Positions 12,406 to 15,776 of a stretch of 15,776 bases of DNA are shown piece after piece. Positions within the stretch are counted from its first letter, which is position 1. Each line of letters starts with the position of its first letter. A program made the position numbers and the translations under genes. The DNA is taken from contig JAURXC010000147.1 in NCBI GenBank assembly GCA_030654645.1, positions 1 through 15,776 on the forward strand. Reading direction: 5' to 3'. Under the pieces are notes generated by a model, which worked only from the letters and a program-made list of their open reading frames with translations, was not told where the DNA came from and searched no databases. Origin of the DNA: Deltaproteobacteria bacterium. Lineage in GTDB: Bacteria; Desulfobacterota; Desulfuromonadia; Geobacterales; Pseudopelobacteraceae.

Positions 12406-14655
12406 TCAGCTGTTTTGCGCATCCACCACGGCAATAGCCGCCATGTTGACGATATCGTCGACGCTATCGCCGCGTTGCAGAACATGAATAGGTTTATTCA
12501 TGCCCATCAGGATCGGACCGATCGCCTCGGCACCACCAAGGTGATGGAGCAGTTTGTAGCAGATGTTGCCCGAGTTCAGGTCCGGAAAAATCAGGATGTT
12601 GGCCGGTGTTTTCAGCTTCGAGAATGTGAATCCCTCCAGCAGTTCCGGAACAACGGCTGTGTCAGCCTGCATTTCTCCTTCTACGATCAGACCAGGAGCC
12701 CGTTCCTTGACGATTTCAACCGCACGCTTGACTTTCCTGGTCTGGGGATGGTTGACCGATCCGAAGTTGGAAAACGAGAGCATGGCTATACGTGGCTCTA
12801 TGTCCAGCATCCGGACCTTTTCTGCCGCCAGTATCGCTGTTTCGGCAAGTTCTTCGGCTGTCGGGTCGATCGTAACGGTCGTGTCGGCCAGGAAGTAGAC
12901 CTCTTTCTTGAAAACCATCATGTAAAGGCCGTGTACGCTTGATAATCCCTGCTGCTTGCCGACAACTTCCAGCGCCGGGCGGATCGTTTCCGGATAGTGG
13001 GTGTCGATGCCGCCCAGCAGTGCATCGGCGTCGCCCATGTGAACCATCATCGATCCGAAGTGGGTGCGCGACTTGCGGCGCAGGATGCGCAGTGATTCGG
13101 AGAGAGTCAGGCCTTTGCGTTGACGCAACCGGTAGAGTTCGTGGGCGTATTTATCGGTCAGTTCCGAGTCGGCGGGATCGATGATCGGCACATCCAGCTC
13201 GATATTCAGTTCGGTCAACTTTTGATTGATCTTCTTTTTGTCGCCGATCAGGATCGGATTGGCAATGCCCTCTTCCACCAGTTCTTTGGCAGCCCTGAGG
13301 ATCTTCTCGTTGTCACCCTCGGGGAAGGTGATCGTCTTGGGATCGCTCTTGGCCTTGTTGATGATCATGCGCATGATCTCTTTGGACTTGCCCTGGGTCG
13401 ATTCGAGGTGTTCGATGTATTTGGCCATGTCATCAATCGGCTGGCGGGCAACACCGGTCTCCATGGACGCCAGCGCGATGGCCGGGGCGACAAGCAGCAG
13501 CACGCGCGGGTCGAACGGCTTGGGGATAATGTAGTCGCGACCGAAGGCAAACTTGACATTGCCGTAAGCCTTGCTAACCGAATCGGGCACTTCTTCGCGG
13601 GCCAGTCTGGCAAGCGCATGCACCGCTGCCAGTTTCATCTCTTCGTTGATGCAGGTGGCGCGGACGTCAAGAGCTCCGCGGAAGATAAAGGGAAAACCGA
13701 GTACGTTGTTGACCTGGTTGGGATAGTCGGAGCGTCCGGTGGCTATCATCACGTCGTTGCGGACGGCATGGGCGTCTTCGGGGGTTATTTCCGGATCGGG
13801 GTTGGCCATGGCAAAGATGATCGGGTTGGGGGCCATGCTGGCGATCATCTCCTTGGTAAAGGCCCCTTTAGCCGAGAGGCCGAACAGCACGTCGGCGCCG
13901 ACGGCAGCTTCTTCCAGGGTGCGGAAGTGGGTGTCGGCTGCGAAAAGTTCCTTGTAAGGATTCATTCCAACGGTACGTCCTTTGTAAATGACCCCCTTGG
14001 TGTCGCACATGATCATGTTGTTCGGCTTGACACCCAGCGCAATCGCCAGCTTGGCGCAGGAGTTAGCCGATGCCCCGGCCCCGTTGACCACGATGCGGAT
14101 GTCCTCGATGTTTTTATCTACCAGCATCAGCGCGTTGATCAGGGCGGCCGATGATATGATCGCGGTTCCGTGCTGATCGTCGTGAAAGACCGGAATGTTC
14201 ATGGTCTTTTTAAGTGTTTCCTCGATATAGAAGCATTCCGGGGCCTTGATGTCTTCCAGGTTGATGCCGCCGAAGGTCGGCTCCAGCAGTTGGCAGGCCT
14301 TGATGATTTCGTCCGGGTCTTCGGTGTCAAGTTCGATGTCGAAAACGTCGATGTCGGCAAAGCGTTTGAAGAGGATGCCCTTGCCCTCCATGACCGGTTT
14401 ACCGGCCAGTGCGCCCAGGTTGCCGAGGCCGAGTACCGCGGTTCCGTTGGAGACAACCGCTACCAGATTGCCTTTGGCGGTATACTTATAGGCGTCTTCC
14501 GGGTTTTTCTGGATTGCCAGGCAGGGTTCGGCCACACCCGGGGAATATGCCAACGACAGGTCAGCGGCTGTCTGGCACGGTTTGGTGGAGATAACTTCGA
14601 TCTTGCCTTTGCGACCGCTGGAGTGATACTCAAGTGAATCCTTGAACTTTGCCAT
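12406..14655 (-). CDS. maeB: NADP-dependent malic enzyme, MaeB type with C-terminal phosphotransacetylase-like domain
   Basis: Oxidatively decarboxylates malate to pyruvate, giving reduced NADP (cofactor inferred from the family), linking the TCA cycle to biosynthesis. 749 residues, near E. coli MaeB (759). The malic domain shows LAYSPGVAEPC (Y37 as likely catalytic tyrosine), VVSNGTAVLGLGNLGALAGK and PVMEGK (K92 as likely catalytic lysine), DIDVFDIELDTEDPDEI, and HDDQHGTAI (H158-H162). The nucleotide domain has VNGAGASANSCAKL and FAMANPDPEI. From about residue 427 (MRMIINKAKSDPKTITFPEG) a PTA-like domain follows; in E. coli MaeB this domain does not serve as a transacetylase but binds acetyl-CoA for regulation. 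ATG 14655 is preferred with GGAGAT just upstream; longer in-frame starts (to 14766) would include the promoter region and give an atypical N-terminus. Confidence 0.95.
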   Translation of the reverse strand: MAKFKDSLEYHSSGRKGKIEVISTKPCQTAADLSLAYSPGVAEPCLAIQKNPEDAYKYTAKGNLVAVVSNGTAVLGLGNLGALAGKPVMEGKGILFKRFADIDVFDIELDTEDPDEIIKACQLLEPTFGGINLEDIKAPECFYIEETLKKTMNIPVFHDDQHGTAIISSAALINALMLVDKNIEDIRIVVNGAGASANSCAKLAIALGVKPNNMIMCDTKGVIYKGRTVGMNPYKELFAADTHFRTLEEAAVGADVLFGLSAKGAFTKEMIASMAPNPIIFAMANPDPEITPEDAHAVRNDVMIATGRSDYPNQVNNVLGFPFIFRGALDVRATCINEEMKLAAVHALARLAREEVPDSVSKAYGNVKFAFGRDYIIPKPFDPRVLLLVAPAIALASMETGVARQPIDDMAKYIEHLESTQGKSKEIMRMIINKAKSDPKTITFPEGDNEKILRAAKELVEEGIANPILIGDKKKINQKLTELNIELDVPIIDPADSELTDKYAHELYRLRQRKGLTLSESLRILRRKSRTHFGSMMVHMGDADALLGGIDTHYPETIRPALEVVGKQQGLSSVHGLYMMVFKKEVYFLADTTVTIDPTAEELAETAILAAEKVRMLDIEPRIAMLSFSNFGSVNHPQTRKVKRAVEIVKERAPGLIVEGEMQADTAVVPELLEGFTFSKLKTPANILIFPDLNSGNICYKLLHHLGGAEAIGPILMGMNKPIHVLQRGDSVDDIVNMAAIAVVDAQNS

Positions 14656-14736
14656 TTTGATCTCCATTTTTAGTTTTGTTAAAAAACATGTGTTTACTTG
14701 CCGGTAATGGGGTGATTCTTTTACTGAAAGTGAAAA

Positions 14737-14766
14737 ACAATAGACTTCTTGAAACTCAATTGTCAA
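14737..14766 (-). promoter_or_regulatory. Sigma-70 promoter of maeB
   Basis: On the - strand: perfect TTGACA (14766-14761), 18-base spacer, TATTGT (14742-14737, four of six). Start of transcription would be near 14730, leaving a leader of about 75 bases before the ATG at 14655. Confidence 0.55.
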
Positions 14767-14818
14767 GCAGTTAATCTGTGCCAGTAAAAAATCATTCTAT
14801 TCGGGATCGCTTTCAGGC

Positions 14819-14833
14819 TTGCCAGTCTGGCAA
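14819..14833. promoter_or_regulatory. Perfect 15-base palindrome over the -35 box, candidate operator
   Basis: TTGCCAGTCTGGCAA: two perfect seven-base arms around a central T, with the left arm coinciding with the -35 box of the ROK-kinase promoter. A protein bound here would block RNA polymerase. It also lies upstream of the divergent maeB promoter. Confidence 0.55.
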
Positions 14834-14846
14834 CTGTTGTTACAAT
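14819..14846 (+). promoter_or_regulatory. Sigma-70 promoter of the ROK kinase gene
   Basis: TTGCCA (14819-14824), 16-base spacer, TACAAT (14841-14846); five of six matches in each box. The transcription start would be near 14853, about 24 bases before the ATG at 14877. Confidence 0.65.
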
Positions 14847-14876
14847 CATATCCAAATTTGAACGGAGTGCAACACG

Positions 14877-15776
14877 ATGCCGGATTATACGATTGGGATT
14901 GACATAGGAGGAACGAACCTTCGTTTGGCATTAATCAACGCGGACGGTTCGGTCGTTGCGCGCCGCAGGCTGCCCAGCCTGATCGCTGAAGGCAGGGATG
15001 CATTTTGCGGGCGGTTGTTGCTGGGCATTGAAGAGTTGCGTCGCGATGCGGAGTCCCTGAACGTTGACATCGCGGGTATCGGTGTCGGTATACCGGGCCT
15101 CGTGGGCAGTGACGGGGTGATTCATTCTTCGGTGAACATGCGTCCGCTCGACGGATTTAATCTGGCTACCTTTTTGACGGCGAAAACCGGTCTCAAGGTG
15201 GAGAGCGCCAATGATGCCAATGCGATTGCCGTTGGTGAACAGCTCTATGGGGCGGGTCGTGGACTGTCGTCATTCATGGTCGTAACGATTGGAACCGGAC
15301 TGGGGAGTGGGCTGATTCTCGACGGCATGCTTTGGAAAGGCGCGGGAGGTTTTGCGGCGGAGTTTGGCCATGTTACCGTGAATCCTGATGGTGATTTATG
15401 CCCCTGCGGGAACTACGGCTGTCTTGAAAGGTACGTCTCGGCGGACGCGTTGCAGCGCTTCGTGGTACGCACTTTTCCGATGGAAGCCGACCGATACCGA
15501 TCATTAACGGCGGAAGAACTCGCCCGCATGGCCAGGAATGGAGATCGTGCCGCCTGCGATACCTTCAACCAGATGGGGAAGTGGTTCGGGATCGCGCTGG
15601 CATCATTGTCAAACCTGCTGAATCTTGAAGCGGTCATAATCGGTGGCGGTGTGGGAGCCAGCCTTGACCTGTTCGAGCAGGCGATTCGCGACGAAATGAC
15701 CAAACGCAGCTTTTCAGAGATAATGACTGACTTTAAGATATTGAAGGGAGAGCTTGGCGATGATGCCGGTCTGCTC
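14877..15776 (+). CDS. ROK-family sugar kinase, probably glucokinase (3' end beyond the window)
   Basis: An open frame of 300 codons with no stop before the window edge; ROK kinases have about 300-330 residues, so only a short C-terminal piece is missing. It phosphorylates a hexose, most likely glucose, with ATP in the cytoplasm. Visible motifs: the phosphate-binding DIGGTNLRLAL (D9-T13), GVGIPGLV, the catalytic SANDANAIAVGE (N112, D113), TIGTGLGSGLI, and the ROK zinc site AEFGHVTV (H165) with CPCGNYGCLERYVS (C175, C177, C182). Later IIGGGVGASLDLFEQ closes the fold. The lack of an N-terminal DNA-binding helix separates it from ROK repressors such as NagC/XylR. GGAG (14864-14867) lies nine bases before the ATG. 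It is divergent from maeB and has its own promoter with an overlapping palindrome. Fructokinase or N-acetylmannosamine kinase activity cannot be excluded. Confidence 0.9.
   Translation, partial: MPDYTIGIDIGGTNLRLALINADGSVVARRRLPSLIAEGRDAFCGRLLLGIEELRRDAESLNVDIAGIGVGIPGLVGSDGVIHSSVNMRPLDGFNLATFLTAKTGLKVESANDANAIAVGEQLYGAGRGLSSFMVVTIGTGLGSGLILDGMLWKGAGGFAAEFGHVTVNPDGDLCPCGNYGCLERYVSADALQRFVVRTFPMEADRYRSLTAEELARMARNGDRAACDTFNQMGKWFGIALASLSNLLNLEAVIIGGGVGASLDLFEQAIRDEMTKRSFSEIMTDFKILKGELGDDAGLL

Noticed and set aside
12295..12942. + strand ORF of 215 codons reaching from the intergenic region into maeB
   Set aside because: It runs through the maeB terminator and antisense to the PTA-like domain; there is no ribosome site and no recognisable family.
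13120..14154. Long + strand ORF (344 codons) inside maeB
   Set aside because: It lies antisense within the clearly identified malic enzyme gene; the protein is rich in D/G/V/H in the way antisense frames of GC-rich genes are, with no recognisable domain.
14656..14766. N-terminal extension of the malic enzyme to the first possible start at 14766
   Set aside because: It would place the start on the promoter -35 box and add residues unlike the family; MAKFKDSLEYH at 14655 with GGAGAT is the normal beginning.
14777..14800. Sigma-54 type promoter (TGGCAC on the - strand) before maeB
   Set aside because: The distance from the GG to the following GC is 12 bases rather than the required 10, and a good sigma-70 promoter lies next to it.

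Overview
The window looks like chromosomal DNA of a Geobacter-type deltaproteobacterium (Geobacterales/Desulfuromonadales). This is inferred from the high-GC coding style, the linked xseA-xseB-ispA-dxs genes, the LemA/TPM pair, a periplasmic monohaem c-type cytochrome, a MaeB-type malic enzyme and the overall protein flavour. No rRNA or taxonomic marker is present, so the assignment is tentative.

Left part, + strand (2-9575): a tightly packed run of genes that may form one or several operons. It opens with the 3' end of an unrecognised two-module protein that has a paralogue at 11119-12084. A DedA-family membrane protein, the tRNA methyltransferase TrmJ and a SemiSWEET-type PQ-loop transporter follow, with stop/start overlaps and non-ATG starts. 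Next come a LemA lipoprotein with a TPM-domain (YgcG-like) membrane protein carrying a glycine-rich tail, then both subunits of exonuclease VII. The isoprenoid genes ispA (prenyl diphosphate synthase) and dxs (first step of the MEP pathway) come next, and last a secreted TPR protein with a gluzincin-type HEXXH peptidase domain. A near-consensus sigma-70 promoter lies across the xseA stop codon and should drive xseB-ispA-dxs independently of xseA.

Middle (9576-9800): a self-contained tRNA-Pro(TGG) gene with its own promoter and terminator, then a second terminator for the opposite strand. The two transcription directions converge here.

Right part, - strand (9827-14655): a small monohaem cytochrome; a roughly seven-span membrane protein of unknown function; the complete copy of the two-module protein; an AT-rich control region with a near-palindrome; and a full-length MaeB malic enzyme with a C-terminal phosphotransacetylase-like domain. 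The membrane-protein/two-module pair is visibly less GC-rich than its neighbours and is the least explained part of the window.

Right edge, + strand (14877-15776): a ROK-family sugar kinase (probably glucokinase) cut off by the window end and transcribed divergently from maeB. A perfect 15-base palindrome covers its -35 box, which suggests repressor control.

No CRISPR array, insertion sequence, integrase or phage gene was seen.
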